Source: Lactobacillus sp. ESL0701
Lineage (GTDB): Bacteria; Bacillota; Bacilli; Lactobacillales; Lactobacillaceae
Length of the DNA: 64,000 nt
Reading direction: 5' to 3'
Assembly: GCF_029433445.1 (NCBI RefSeq)
Contig: NZ_JAQTIC010000003.1
Location: 62,001 to 126,000, forward strand
Positions 9,783 to 18,338 of the stretch are shown piece by piece. The notes beneath the pieces are model-generated. The model was not told the origin of the DNA and searched no databases. It saw only the letters and a program-made list of their open reading frames with translations. The position numbers and the translations under genes are program-made. The stretch's first letter is position 1, and every line of letters begins with the position of its first letter.

Positions 9783-11741
9783 TTGAAAGCTGACACTGCA
9801 CATTTATTTGATTTTTTATCACAGAACAAAACTATTTTTGAAATTCCTGTTTTTCAGCGAAACTACGAGTGGGACGAAGAACAATGTGAACAGCTTTTTA
9901 ACGATCTTGTGCTTGCCTCTCAGAACAATCGCGATCATTTTATTGGTACGATTGTTTATGTTTCTGAGACTGGTTCGAATCTAAGTCATCTTAATCGCAT
10001 TATTGATGGACAGCAGCGACTGACCACCCTAACTTTATTATTAAGGGCAATAGCTAATCAAGATGAGGAGCATTGCCAAGAAATTGAAGAGGAATTTTTA
10101 TTCAATAAGTATTTAACTGCCAACAATCATTTGAAATTTAAGCCGATTGAGCATGATATTTCTGCTTTCAATGCGGTGATGAATAACAAGTTGATAGAAT
10201 TTAATGAACCATCTAAGATTATTGAAAATTACCGCTTTTTTGAACAAAAGCTGCAGAATAGCCCAATTAAGATTGCTGAATTATATGAAGCAATGAATCA
10301 CTTTGAGTTGGTATGGATTGAATTAAATAATAACCAAGTTGAAAATCCGCAAGAAATTTTTGAAAGCTTGAATTCAACCGGGAAGTCTTTATCAGCTTCA
10401 GATTTAGTTCGTAACTTTTTGTTAATGGGGTTAGATATTGATGAGCAGCAGCAATTGTATCAAGAATATTGGTTAAAGATTGAAGCACTCTTTTCAACAA
10501 AAACTTTTGCAGAATTTTTGCGGCATTATTTGATTATGCAGACACACACTACGGTTAAAAAAGATCGAGTTTATCCTACCTACAAAAACTTCTTTTATGA
10601 TAAACAGTTAAACGCCGTAAGTGCTTTACGTGAGCTAACTAATTTTGCTAGACTTTACAAGCAATTATTAGAAGCAAATACTGCATTACCAAAATTAAAT
10701 AAAAGTTTATTACACATTAACATTATGGATAGCAGAGTTTTATATCCATATTTATTGAAATTGCTAGCAGATAAAGAAACTGATTCAGACCAAATTATTG
10801 AACTTGTAACAGTACTTGAGAATTATTTGTTTCGGCTTAAGATTTGCAGTCGGCCAACAAATGGTCTAAATAAGATTGTGGCTGCACTTTGTGAAGATGA
10901 TGATCATTTATTGGAGTGAGAACTAACTTTTTTAAAGAATACTTTTCCAAGTGATAGTGAACTCAAAGCTAGTCTGATGACTACTAATCTATATAAGTTG
11001 CGCAATAATATGGCTAAGTTAACTCTGGTAATGTTAGAAGAAAGTCGTACTAAAGAAGTAATTGACTTTGATGATGCGCAAGTTGAGCATATTATGCCGC
11101 AGCATTTAACGACTGACTGGCGGTTGCAGGTCACAAATGCGGATCGAGTTAATGAACAATATGGCGGCAGTTTAGGCAATTTAACTTTGACTAAGTATAA
11201 CCAAGAAATGAGTAATCGGACTTTTTCAGAAAAGAAAGAATTTTACCGTGATTCAAACATTAATTTAACTCGTGAAGTTGCGCAAAGTTATTCTATGTGG
11301 GATGAAACAGCGATAACTACTAGAGCTAAAACATTAATTGTGGAATTATTACGTATTTTTCCTGAACCGAAGATTTATAGCGAGAAGCAAACTGAACTGA
11401 TATTAGCTGGCGAGTATAATATTGCTGATGGAATTAATATTACTGGTAGAAAACCTGCCTCGCTCACTATTAATGGTGTAAGTTATCCAGTAACATCTTG
11501 GCGCGCAGCTTTAATTACGCTGCTTAATTATCTTTGGGATGAGGATAGTCGTAATTTAACTCAGATCAAGCAAGAACCAAGTTTACAGAAAAAGTTATTT
11601 TCAAGTCTACGTAGCCCATCAGTCTTGAAAAATGGTCTTAAAATTGAAACTAATTATTCAGCTCGTGATATTCTTGCTATTATGACGAAAGTTGCAGAAG
11701 TCTCTGGCATTACCGACCAAGTAGGTTATACTATTAAATAG
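9783..11741 (+). pseudogene. GmrSD-like type IV restriction protein (DUF262 + DUF1524), interrupted by one in-frame TGA
   Basis: The TTG at 9783 follows AAGGAG by 8 bases. Codons 1-378 encode a DUF262 (GmrS/ParB-fold) domain with FQRNYEW near residue 24 and IDGQQRLTTL near 74. A TGA stands at 10917-10919; the same frame then stays open to 11741 and encodes the DUF1524 (GmrD-type HNH) domain with VEHIMPQ and LGNLTLTKYNQ. No frame change is needed: one TGA interrupts an otherwise complete protein of about 650 residues, the usual GmrSD length. GmrSD-type enzymes are nucleotide-dependent and cleave modified phage DNA. A downstream ATG at 10977 has no ribosome site, so separate expression of the nuclease half is doubtful. 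TGG (Trp) or CGA (Arg) could be the ancestral codon. Confidence 0.85.
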
Positions 11742-11770
11742 TATTATTTTCTTAGTGAAGGTGACTATTT

Positions 11771-12304
11771 ATTTTAATTTCCAAATCTGCTATTTGTCCT
11801 AATCAAGCTTATCGTGAAGCCAAGAGATTATACTTATCAGCATTTCCCAAGTGGGAACGATTTCCATTATGGCAGCTTAATTTGATGGCACTGCATAAGA
11901 ATGTGCATTTTCAAGCACTCTATGATGATGGTAAATTTTGCGGCATGGCATATTATGCTGTCGGCAGTCAAACTGTTTATCTGCTTTACTTGGCGGTTAA
12001 TCCTGACTTGCGCGGGCAAGGGTATGGCACGCAGATTTTGCAGCATCTTCAAGTTAAGTTTCCAGATAAGCAGTTGACGCTGGACATTGAGCCAGTGACC
12101 AAAATTGCTAAGAATTATTCACAGCGTGTCCGCCGGTTGCACTTTTATGAGCGGAATGGTTTTCATCAGACATCAGCTAGATTAATGGATGCTGATGGTG
12201 AATTTCAGATTTTAACAACAGGTAAAAGGCTCAATACTACGTCTGTAGTTGCAACATTAAAGCAGATGAGTTCAGGGTTTTACCATTTCAAAGTTGAATA
12301 TTAA
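11771..12304 (+). CDS. GNAT-family N-acetyltransferase with apparent ATT start
   Basis: A GNAT fold with the acetyl-CoA loop RGQGYG in LAVNPDLRGQGYGTQIL, about 177 residues from 11771. The first ordinary start codons are TTG 11882 and ATG 11885, but neither has a ribosome site and both would remove the N-terminal strand/helix (AYREAKRLYLSAFPKWER) that GNAT proteins need. That segment is open in frame back to a stop at 11762. AAGGTGA at 11758-11764 is ideally spaced (6 bases) from an ATT at 11771. The gene therefore either uses a rare ATT start or has lost its ATG and is weakly expressed or dead. The substrate is unknown. Confidence 0.7.
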   Translation: MLISKSAICPNQAYREAKRLYLSAFPKWERFPLWQLNLMALHKNVHFQALYDDGKFCGMAYYAVGSQTVYLLYLAVNPDLRGQGYGTQILQHLQVKFPDKQLTLDIEPVTKIAKNYSQRVRRLHFYERNGFHQTSARLMDADGEFQILTTGKRLNTTSVVATLKQMSSGFYHFKVEY

Positions 12305-12313
12305 TGGACATAA

Positions 12314-12352
12314 CAAAAACGTCTTTTCACTAATTGTGGAAAGACGTTTTTT
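12314..12352. terminator. bidirectional intrinsic terminator
   Basis: The hairpin pairs AAAACGTCTTTTCAC with GTGGAAAGACGTTTT and is followed by T-residues. It lies between the convergent GNAT and transporter genes. Confidence 0.88.
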
Positions 12353-12374
12353 AATAAATTGGTGTTATTTAAAA

Positions 12375-13574
12375 TTACAGTAGCTTTAAGAAAATTGACG
12401 CAATAATAACTGAAGCAACGGATACAGTTGCGAAGCCGCCAACCAGCATCTTAGGTAAGATTTGGTCAACTAAGACTGCTTCTTCTTCCTTATCTTTAGC
12501 AACATTATGACAAATTTCTGTTGTCAGAATATAGTCAGCTGGGAAGCCAAACAGTGAGGTTAATGAACAAGCGAAGGCCATTTCTGGGCTCATGCCGAAT
12601 GGCTTAGCCAAGATAGCAGATGCGAGGAACATGCCTAATAATCCGAGTAACATTAAGACAATGATTTGAACGAAAACTTTGCCAATAATCTGTGGTGTCG
12701 TGATGCTTAATTGTGAAAAGACATAAGCAAGCAGACCATACATTAACCATTGGAAGACATTAGCTTTGTTTAAGGCGCTGTCTTCCAAGAAGCCTAATTG
12801 GTGGGCGATAACACCGAAGATTAAACAAACAACGTTAGCGTTCAAGTCAAAATTGAAGGTCGTCTTTAAGAAAGAAGAGAACCAATTAGCTAGTAAAGCA
12901 ACAAATGCGACCTTAACCAAGATGAAGGCAGCGGTATGGTATTCAGCCGGTAATTTGAAGCCGCCTTTTTTGCCGTTTTCTTTCTTAACTTCTTCAACAG
13001 AAACTGGTGCTTGAATATTACCCTTGTGGTATTCACCGGCAACGCGGCGACCTTCACGTTTAAGCATCCAAGCTGTTAATGGATAACCGACAACTGAGTG
13101 CATAACAAACATAGCAATTGGCAGTGCGACTAAAGACGTGATGCCAGCGGCTTTTAACCCGTTAGTCATGAGCAGTGCGGAAACAAGTCCACCGGTTAAT
13201 GGCGGTACAGCAGCGATAACTGTGTGCCAGTCAAAGATTTTAGTACCAATAGTCAAGGTTAACAAGAGTGTTCCTGCAACTCCTAATAAAGAGATGCAAA
13301 CTGCCTTCCATTGCTGGATTAATTCCTTTAAGTTCATCAGAGTACCAAGGTGAACCAGCAATAATGAAATACAAATGTTAGCGAAGTCAGGACCAAACGA
13401 TGCCTTGGCAACGACGTTTTTAGGTAAGAAAGTCCAAAAACCGACGGCGAACAGGACAGCCGTAATAAAGACAGATGGTACATAAGCATTAGTTAGTGAG
13501 GAAACCCACTCGCCAATCATAATAAACAGCATAACAACTGCGAACGAAATTGATGCATACATTGCTGGACTCAT
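12375..13574 (-). CDS. polytopic membrane transporter, GltS-like architecture (family uncertain)
   Basis: A 399-residue protein with about ten hydrophobic segments in two halves joined by a polar loop (about residues 180-215, KREGRRVAGEYHKGN and a lysine-rich stretch). Each half carries a glycine-rich re-entrant-like motif, VPPLTGGLVSALLMTNG and SLTSLFGFPADYI, an arrangement resembling the GltS/ESS-type inverted-repeat sodium symporters. I do not recognise the exact family. It is transcribed divergently from four amidohydrolase genes across a 169 bp gap, so it may import their substrate or export a product; this is inference from position. Confidence 0.6.
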   Translation of the reverse strand: MSPAMYASISFAVVMLFIMIGEWVSSLTNAYVPSVFITAVLFAVGFWTFLPKNVVAKASFGPDFANICISLLLVHLGTLMNLKELIQQWKAVCISLLGVAGTLLLTLTIGTKIFDWHTVIAAVPPLTGGLVSALLMTNGLKAAGITSLVALPIAMFVMHSVVGYPLTAWMLKREGRRVAGEYHKGNIQAPVSVEEVKKENGKKGGFKLPAEYHTAAFILVKVAFVALLANWFSSFLKTTFNFDLNANVVCLIFGVIAHQLGFLEDSALNKANVFQWLMYGLLAYVFSQLSITTPQIIGKVFVQIIVLMLLGLLGMFLASAILAKPFGMSPEMAFACSLTSLFGFPADYILTTEICHNVAKDKEEEAVLVDQILPKMLVGGFATVSVASVIIASIFLKLL

Positions 13575-13743
13575 AAATTAATCACTCCTAAAAAATAAAT
13601 TAAATTTGTATGAGATAGATTATAAAAGAGATTTTGAAATTTCGCAACAACTTTTAGAAAAATAGTGTTGTCAAATATCAAAAATAATCATAGAATATAC
13701 TCATTAAATTAAAAATAAATAAAAAATAAGTAAGGAGTAGAAG

Positions 13744-14946
13744 ATGACAACTTTATACACGAACTGCAATTTATTCGATGCAGAAACTGAGGAAATGCAA
13801 AATAATGCTTGGTTATTAGTAAACGATGAAGGCTTAGTTGGAGCTAGTGGCACAGGCACTGCTCCTGAAGCCGATCAAACAGTAGACTTGCAGGGGCAAT
13901 ATGTCATGCCTGGGTTAATTAATGCTCATACTCATATTATGATGGATCCGATGGATAATCACACAGCTTACTTAACGGAAACTGAAGCGACCGTCAATGC
14001 AATTAAAAACTTGAAGACTCTGTTGCGTAACGGTGTCGTGGCAATTCGTGATTGTGGTGCGGTTAGTGATACGGACGTTAAGTTAATGAAGTTAATGCAC
14101 CAAGGCAGAGTTGAAGGTCCAGAAATTGTCCCTTCTGGTAGACCAATGAGTATTTTGGGCGGTCATGGTGATTTCCCAGAAGGTGACGATGGTAAGGAAG
14201 TTTGGGGTCATTTGACTACTTGTGCTGCTGATATGCGCCAAAGCGTGCGAGAAGAATTCAAGCATGGTGCTAAGAATATCAAGGTCATGGCGACTGGTGG
14301 TGTTATGTCACCAACTGATCGTGTTGATGATACTGAGTTAACCGCTGAAGAGTTGAACGCCGCAGTTGAAGAAGCTCATTCTAAGCACATGACAGTAGCT
14401 TCACATGCCCAAGGCAATCGCGGCATCCAATTGTCGCTTGAAGCTGGTGTTGATTCGATTGAACACGGGATCTACGTTGATGAGCAACAGATGGATTTGA
14501 TGATTAAGCAAGGTACCTGTCTAGTACCAACCTTGAATGCCTGTCAATGTATCTTTGATGCGCCAAAGGGCTCAATTCCCGATTACATGATTAAAAAGGA
14601 TATTGAAGTTAAGGATATTTTCTTTAAGAATATTGGCAAGGCAATCGAGAAGGGTGTCAGAATTGTTGTTGGTACTGATGCCGGCACTCCGTTTAACCGC
14701 TTTGATAATGGGACAACTACAGAAATGGAATTGCTAGTTGAAGCTGGTGAAACACCTTTGCAAGCTTTACTTGGTGCAACTAAGTATGCCGCAGAATTGA
14801 TTCAACTTAGTGAAGATTATGGTACTTTGACTGCCGGCAAGAAGGCTGATTTCCTTGTTTTGAAGGATAATCCACTGGTTGATATTAAGGCAGTTGCTCA
14901 AGAAGATAAGCAAGTTTATCAAAATGGTAAGTTAGTAGAATATTAA
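13744..14946 (+). CDS. metal-dependent amidohydrolase, copy 1 (imidazolonepropionase/prolidase-like)
   Basis: A 400-residue amidohydrolase-superfamily TIM-barrel enzyme. Candidate metal and catalytic residues are visible in order: H62 and H64 (AHTH), K180 (IKVMATGG, the position of the bridging carboxylated lysine), H221 (SHAQG), H241 (IEHGIY) and D312 (GTDAGTP). This set matches the binuclear amidohydrolases that include Xaa-Pro dipeptidase-like and N-acyl-amino-acid-hydrolysing members. The exact substrate cannot be read. It is the most divergent of the four local paralogues: it lacks the EDKAVYKKGQRAY-type end of copies 2 and 3 and carries an extra loop before WGHLTT. The ribosome site AAGGAG lies before the ATG. 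It is followed after 25 bp by copy 2, probably in the same transcript. Confidence 0.85.
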   Translation: MTTLYTNCNLFDAETEEMQNNAWLLVNDEGLVGASGTGTAPEADQTVDLQGQYVMPGLINAHTHIMMDPMDNHTAYLTETEATVNAIKNLKTLLRNGVVAIRDCGAVSDTDVKLMKLMHQGRVEGPEIVPSGRPMSILGGHGDFPEGDDGKEVWGHLTTCAADMRQSVREEFKHGAKNIKVMATGGVMSPTDRVDDTELTAEELNAAVEEAHSKHMTVASHAQGNRGIQLSLEAGVDSIEHGIYVDEQQMDLMIKQGTCLVPTLNACQCIFDAPKGSIPDYMIKKDIEVKDIFFKNIGKAIEKGVRIVVGTDAGTPFNRFDNGTTTEMELLVEAGETPLQALLGATKYAAELIQLSEDYGTLTAGKKADFLVLKDNPLVDIKAVAQEDKQVYQNGKLVEY

Positions 14947-14971
14947 AAATAATTTTTAGGAGGTCTTTTAA

Positions 14972-16156
14972 ATGACTAAAACTGCATATACTAATATGAA
15001 TCTTTATGATGGTGAACAAGAAAAAGTTACTGCTGGTAGTTATTTGGTTGTCGATGATGAAACCGGTAAGATTACAGCAATTGGGACAGGAGCTACTCCT
15101 ACTGCCGACAAGACAGTTGATCTAGCTGGTAAATACGTCATGCCGGGGTTAATTAACTGTCACGACCACATGATTATGGATCCAGATGACCCAACTGGTG
15201 GAACGGCAACTGATGTTGTCCGGACGACTGTTAATTCTGTCAAAAACTTGCACACGATGCTGAAATCCGGCGTTACTTACGTTCGTGAATGTGGTTCAAC
15301 TTATGACGTCGATATTACAATTGCTCGCATGATTGATGAGGGTAAAATTACCAAGGTACCAGAGGTTATGCCATCTGGTCGACCATATTCAATGACTGGC
15401 GGTCATGGCGACATGCCAAACTTTGGTCACTTAGTTGATTCACCAGACGAAATGCGTAAGGCGGTTCGCCAAGGATTGAAGAAGGGTGCTAAGTCAATTA
15501 AGGTCATGGCCACCGGTGGTGTTATGACTAAGAACGACTTTATGACCGATCCACAATTGAGTGTCGCTGAAATTCATGCCGCAGTTGAAGAAGCTCACCA
15601 CAAGGGTTTGATTGTTGCTGCCCATGCCGAAGGTAATCCAGGTATTATGAATGCGATTAAGGCTGGCGTTGATTCAATTGAGCATGGTTTTTACGTTAAC
15701 GATGAAGAAATTGACCTGATGCTCAAGCAGGGAACTTACTTAACACCAACAGTTGTTGCTGACTGGGCCTTTCCAACTTACGCTGAGGGTAAGGTTCCTG
15801 ATTGGGAAATCAAGAAGGCTAGCGATGCACTTGGTGACTTGCGTAAAAATATTACTCATGCCAAAGATCGCGGCGTTAAGATTACGTTGGGTACTGATGC
15901 CGGAACGCCATTTAATGACTTTTCAATGACGCCAGTTGAATTGCAACTGTTGGCAGAACAAGGCTTCACTAACTATGAAGCCTTGAGAACCAGTGTCCAT
16001 TCTGCACAATTGATGAAGATTGAAGATGAATATGGCACTTTGGCAGAGGGGAAGTACGCTGACTTCTTGGTACTCGATGGCAATCCACTGGAGGACATTA
16101 AGGCCGTTGCCCAAGAAGACAAGGCTGTTTACAAGAAGGGCCAACGTGCATATTAA
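14972..16156 (+). CDS. metal-dependent amidohydrolase, copy 2
   Basis: 394 residues, same fold as copy 1, with all candidate metal ligands present: H64/H66 (CHDH), the lysine of IKVMATGG, the histidines of AHAEG and IEHGFY, and the aspartate of GTDAGTP. A strong TAGGAGG ribosome site precedes the ATG, 25 bp after copy 1. By eye it is clearly closer to copies 3 and 4 than to copy 1, with shared blocks such as SMTGGHGDMPNFG and SPDEMRKAVRQG. The variable barrel-loop segments (for example TVVADWAFPTYAEG) differ among copies and may set substrate choice. It ends at a strong terminator. Confidence 0.85.
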   Translation: MTKTAYTNMNLYDGEQEKVTAGSYLVVDDETGKITAIGTGATPTADKTVDLAGKYVMPGLINCHDHMIMDPDDPTGGTATDVVRTTVNSVKNLHTMLKSGVTYVRECGSTYDVDITIARMIDEGKITKVPEVMPSGRPYSMTGGHGDMPNFGHLVDSPDEMRKAVRQGLKKGAKSIKVMATGGVMTKNDFMTDPQLSVAEIHAAVEEAHHKGLIVAAHAEGNPGIMNAIKAGVDSIEHGFYVNDEEIDLMLKQGTYLTPTVVADWAFPTYAEGKVPDWEIKKASDALGDLRKNITHAKDRGVKITLGTDAGTPFNDFSMTPVELQLLAEQGFTNYEALRTSVHSAQLMKIEDEYGTLAEGKYADFLVLDGNPLEDIKAVAQEDKAVYKKGQRAY

Positions 16157-16167
16157 GCTTAATTAAG

Positions 16168-16207
16168 TAAAAACGTCTTCTTACTATAATGTAAAAAGAC
16201 GTTTTTT
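16168..16207 (+). terminator. intrinsic terminator after amidohydrolase copy 2
   Basis: The hairpin AAAACGTCTTCTTAC / GTAAAAAGACGTTTT is followed by T-residues. Copy 3 ends in a similar AAAACGTCTT hairpin, so the terminator may have been duplicated with the gene. Confidence 0.9.
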
Positions 16208-16417
16208 ATGGCTTGAAGTTTTTGAGACAGATATTTATATCAATCTATACATAAATTGTGAGTTAGCGTAAAAAATACATCACGGCTAAATCACAAGTTA
16301 TCATTAAATTTGCAGCTGTTGATAACTTAAGATTAATTGGGTAATCTGTCTCAGAATGAAAAAATGAATTAAACAAAATAGACACCAGCCACTAAAGCAG
16401 ATGTTTATTATTTTTGT

Positions 16418-16451
16418 TATAATAAAAATGGTACATGAGAAATCATGTACC
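16418..16451 (+). promoter_or_regulatory. extended -10 promoter with a stem-loop at the predicted transcript 5' end
   Basis: TGTTATAAT (TATAAT at 16418-16423 with an upstream TG) is an extended -10 box. The predicted start, near 16430, falls at a perfect 9-bp hairpin with a GAAA loop (16430-16451, stem GGTACATGA). A 5'-terminal hairpin of this kind commonly stabilises small mRNAs or RNAs. Confidence 0.6.
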
Positions 16452-16480
16452 CTATGGTTATCATGAAAGGAAGTCTTATT

Positions 16481-16567
16481 TTGACAAACCTTTTGGTGTT
16501 TGGCACTGGCTATGGGGTACACTGGCATGTACCTCGGAACGCAGTGCCTAAAAGTTCAATCTCATAG
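16481..16567 (+). CDS. 28-residue peptide of unknown function in its own transcription unit
   Basis: A TTG start lies 7 bases after AAAGGAAG; upstream in-frame ATGs at 16454 and 16463 could lengthen it. The peptide begins with a hydrophobic MTNLLVFGTGYG segment and continues with HWHVPRNAVPK, rich in His, Trp and Arg. It sits between its own promoter and 5' hairpin (16418-16451) and its own terminator (16632-16665). I do not recognise the family. It could be a type I toxin, a leader peptide, or a chance ORF in a small RNA; the ribosome site and compact unit argue that the transcript at least is real. Confidence 0.45.
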   Translation: MTNLLVFGTGYGVHWHVPRNAVPKSSIS

Positions 16568-16631
16568 CTTCGTTTCACTATCATTATTAATATCTTCATT
16601 GATATGATAACACGGATTGAGCAACTATGGA

Positions 16632-16665
16632 AGTAGCTAGACCTAGTGTGGTTTAGCTACTTTTT
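16632..16665 (+). terminator. strong intrinsic terminator of the small transcription unit
   Basis: A 12-bp stem, AGTAGCTAGACC with GGTTTAGCTACT (one G-U pair) and loop TAGTGT, followed by TTTTTG. Confidence 0.88.
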
Positions 16666-16722
16666 GTATATAAAAAATTAAGTTGGCGATTAAATTCCCC
16701 TTCAGCTTTTTGCAATTTTAGG

Positions 16723-16751
16723 TTGACATGATTAAATCATGATGATAAATT
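16723..16751 (+). promoter_or_regulatory. promoter of the T-box leader / amidohydrolase copy 3
   Basis: A consensus -35 TTGACA at 16723-16728, a 17-base spacer, and TAAATT at 16746-16751. Transcription would start just upstream of the T-box stem I. Confidence 0.75.
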
Positions 16752-16764
16752 AATTATAAATAAG

Positions 16765-17018
16765 AACATCTTGAGAAGCAGAGTAGCTATTTGCGTGTCT
16801 TTAAAGCGAGACGACATTATGATGAAAGTTGTTAGGCTAGTGATAGTGAACATGGGCTTTGAATTGGTGACTACTGGTGATATTTAGCCAGCAGCGGTGC
16901 TGCAGCCGTTATCAATGCAAGCTATTGTCAGATAGCTAGTGAGGTTTGTCGTGTAAATGGCAAACAAATTAAAGGTGGTAACACGAGCACTCGTCCTTGA
17001 ATTAGGACGGGTGCTTTT
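16765..17018 (+). promoter_or_regulatory. T-box riboswitch with terminator controlling amidohydrolase copy 3
   Basis: The T-box sequence AAAGGTGGTAACACG lies at 16971-16985, followed at once by an 11-bp terminator hairpin (AGCACTCGTCC / GGACGGGTGCT, 16986-17018) and a T-run. Stem I is recognisable: base AGTAG (16782-16786) with CTACT (16871-16875), a helix TTTAAAGC with GCTTTGAA, an ATGATGAAAG AG-bulge region, and a terminal loop GGCTAGTG. The specifier strand is TTGGTGA just before CTACT. GUG (Val, followed by A) and UUG (Leu) fit a tRNA with discriminator A, as implied by UGGU in the T-box; UGG (Trp) is a less consistent reading. Uncharged tRNA would promote antitermination and expression of copy 3. 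Confidence 0.88.
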
Positions 17019-17045
17019 TTAATTGCCAAAATAGGAGGCATTTTG

Positions 17046-18230
17046 ATGAGTAAGACAATTTTTACCAATATTAATTTATTTAATGGCAAAGATAATGAAA
17101 TTAAGGCAGGCAGTTACTTGTTGGTCGATAACCAAACGGGCAAAATTATCCAAGTGGGTTCTGGTGAGCTGCCACAAGCTGATAAGACAGTTGATTTGGG
17201 CGGCAAGTATGTTATGCCGGGATTAATGAATTGTCATACGCATATTTTTATGGATCCGACAACTCCTGATGGTGGTTCAAGTGCTGGGGTTGTTCCCTCA
17301 ACTGTCCGTGCCGTCCAGCATTTGCATGATTTGTTAAAATCTGGCGTTACTTATATTCGTGAATGCGGCAGTACTTATAATATCGATATTGAATTAGATA
17401 AATTAATTAGGGCAGGTAAGTTAAGTCGGGTACCCGAAATTATGCCTGCAGGTCATCCTTTTTCAATGACTGGCGGTCATGGTGACATGCCGAACTTTGG
17501 TCGTTTGGTTGATTCACCTGATGAAATGCGCAAGGCCGTTCGTCAGGGAATTAAAGAAGGGGCAAAAGCAATTAAGATTATGGCAACTGGTGGTGTCATG
17601 ACTGAAAGTGATGCACTAGACCAGCCGCAATTAAGTGAAGCAGAAATGCATGTGGCAGTTGAGGAAGCACACCACAAGGGCTTGATTGTTGCGGCACACG
17701 CTGAAGGTAATCCGGGAATTTTGAATGCGATTAAAGCTGGCGTGGATTCGATTGAGCATGGTTTTTATGTTAATGATGAAGAAATTGAATTGATGCTAGA
17801 AAAAGGAACATACTTAACGCCAACAATTGTTGGTGCATGGGCCTTTATTGCATATGCTCCTGGTAAGATTCCTGACTGGGAAATGGCTAAAATTTCTGCC
17901 GCTTGGAAAGATCTGCGGGGCAATATTACTAAGGCCAAAAATGCTGGCGTTAAGATTACATTAGGCACAGATGCCGGAACGCCGTTCAATGACTTCACGA
18001 TGACACCGCAAGAGTTGCCGCTGTTAGTTGAGCAAGGGTTTACCAACTTTGAAGCTTTGCAAACAAGCCTCAATGATGCTAAGTTGATGAAGATTGACAA
18101 TGAATATGGCACGTTAGAAGCTGATAAGTATGCGGACTTCTTGGTTTTAGATGAAAATCCATTGGCTGACATCACCGTAGTTGTTCAAGAAGATAAGGCT
18201 GTTTATAAGAAGGGTCAACGTGCATATTAA
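17046..18230 (+). CDS. metal-dependent amidohydrolase, copy 3, T-box controlled
   Basis: 394 residues. AGGAGG lies 7 bases before the ATG at 17046, so the adjoining TTG at 17043 is not the start. Motifs are CHTH, IKIMATGG, AHAEG, IEHGFY and GTDAGTP, all candidate metal ligands intact. It ends in KKGQRAY like copy 2. It alone has a T-box leader, so its expression should rise when one amino acid runs short. T-boxes control genes for aminoacylation, synthesis or uptake of amino acids, so this enzyme probably releases the cognate amino acid from a peptide or N-acyl form. Substrate-loop residues (TIVGAWAFIAYAPG) differ from copies 2 and 4. Confidence 0.86.
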   Translation: MSKTIFTNINLFNGKDNEIKAGSYLLVDNQTGKIIQVGSGELPQADKTVDLGGKYVMPGLMNCHTHIFMDPTTPDGGSSAGVVPSTVRAVQHLHDLLKSGVTYIRECGSTYNIDIELDKLIRAGKLSRVPEIMPAGHPFSMTGGHGDMPNFGRLVDSPDEMRKAVRQGIKEGAKAIKIMATGGVMTESDALDQPQLSEAEMHVAVEEAHHKGLIVAAHAEGNPGILNAIKAGVDSIEHGFYVNDEEIELMLEKGTYLTPTIVGAWAFIAYAPGKIPDWEMAKISAAWKDLRGNITKAKNAGVKITLGTDAGTPFNDFTMTPQELPLLVEQGFTNFEALQTSLNDAKLMKIDNEYGTLEADKYADFLVLDENPLADITVVVQEDKAVYKKGQRAY

Positions 18231-18236
18231 ATTTTA

Positions 18237-18268
18237 AAAAACGTCTTTTTCTAAAAAAGGCGTTTTTT
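18237..18268 (+). terminator. intrinsic terminator after amidohydrolase copy 3
   Basis: The hairpin AAAACGTCTTTTT / AAAAAGGCGTTTT has a CTA loop and a T-tail. Copy 4 therefore depends on readthrough or its own promoter. Confidence 0.88.
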
Positions 18269-18338
18269 ATGTTGGAGTTGTTCTCATACTTAAAAGGGAA
18301 TAAAATATACGTATTTAATAAAGAAAAAGGAGAACAGC

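Noticed and set aside
10977-11741. separate gene for the DUF1524 nuclease half
   Set aside because: Same frame as the upstream half with only one stop between; the ATG at 10977 has no ribosome site, so one interrupted gene is the simpler reading.
7299-12304. prophage or insertion sequence in the restriction/toxin-antitoxin region
   Set aside because: No integrase, transposase, terminal repeats or phage structural genes are visible.
16304-16528. 74-codon minus-strand ORF between amidohydrolase copies 2 and 3
   Set aside because: It runs across the plus-strand promoter, hairpin and tiny ORF, has no ribosome site and no protein-like pattern.
16861-16875. Trp (UGG) specifier in the T-box
   Set aside because: Possible by position, but UGGU in the T-box implies discriminator A, unlike the usual G of tRNA-Trp; left as less likely, not excluded.
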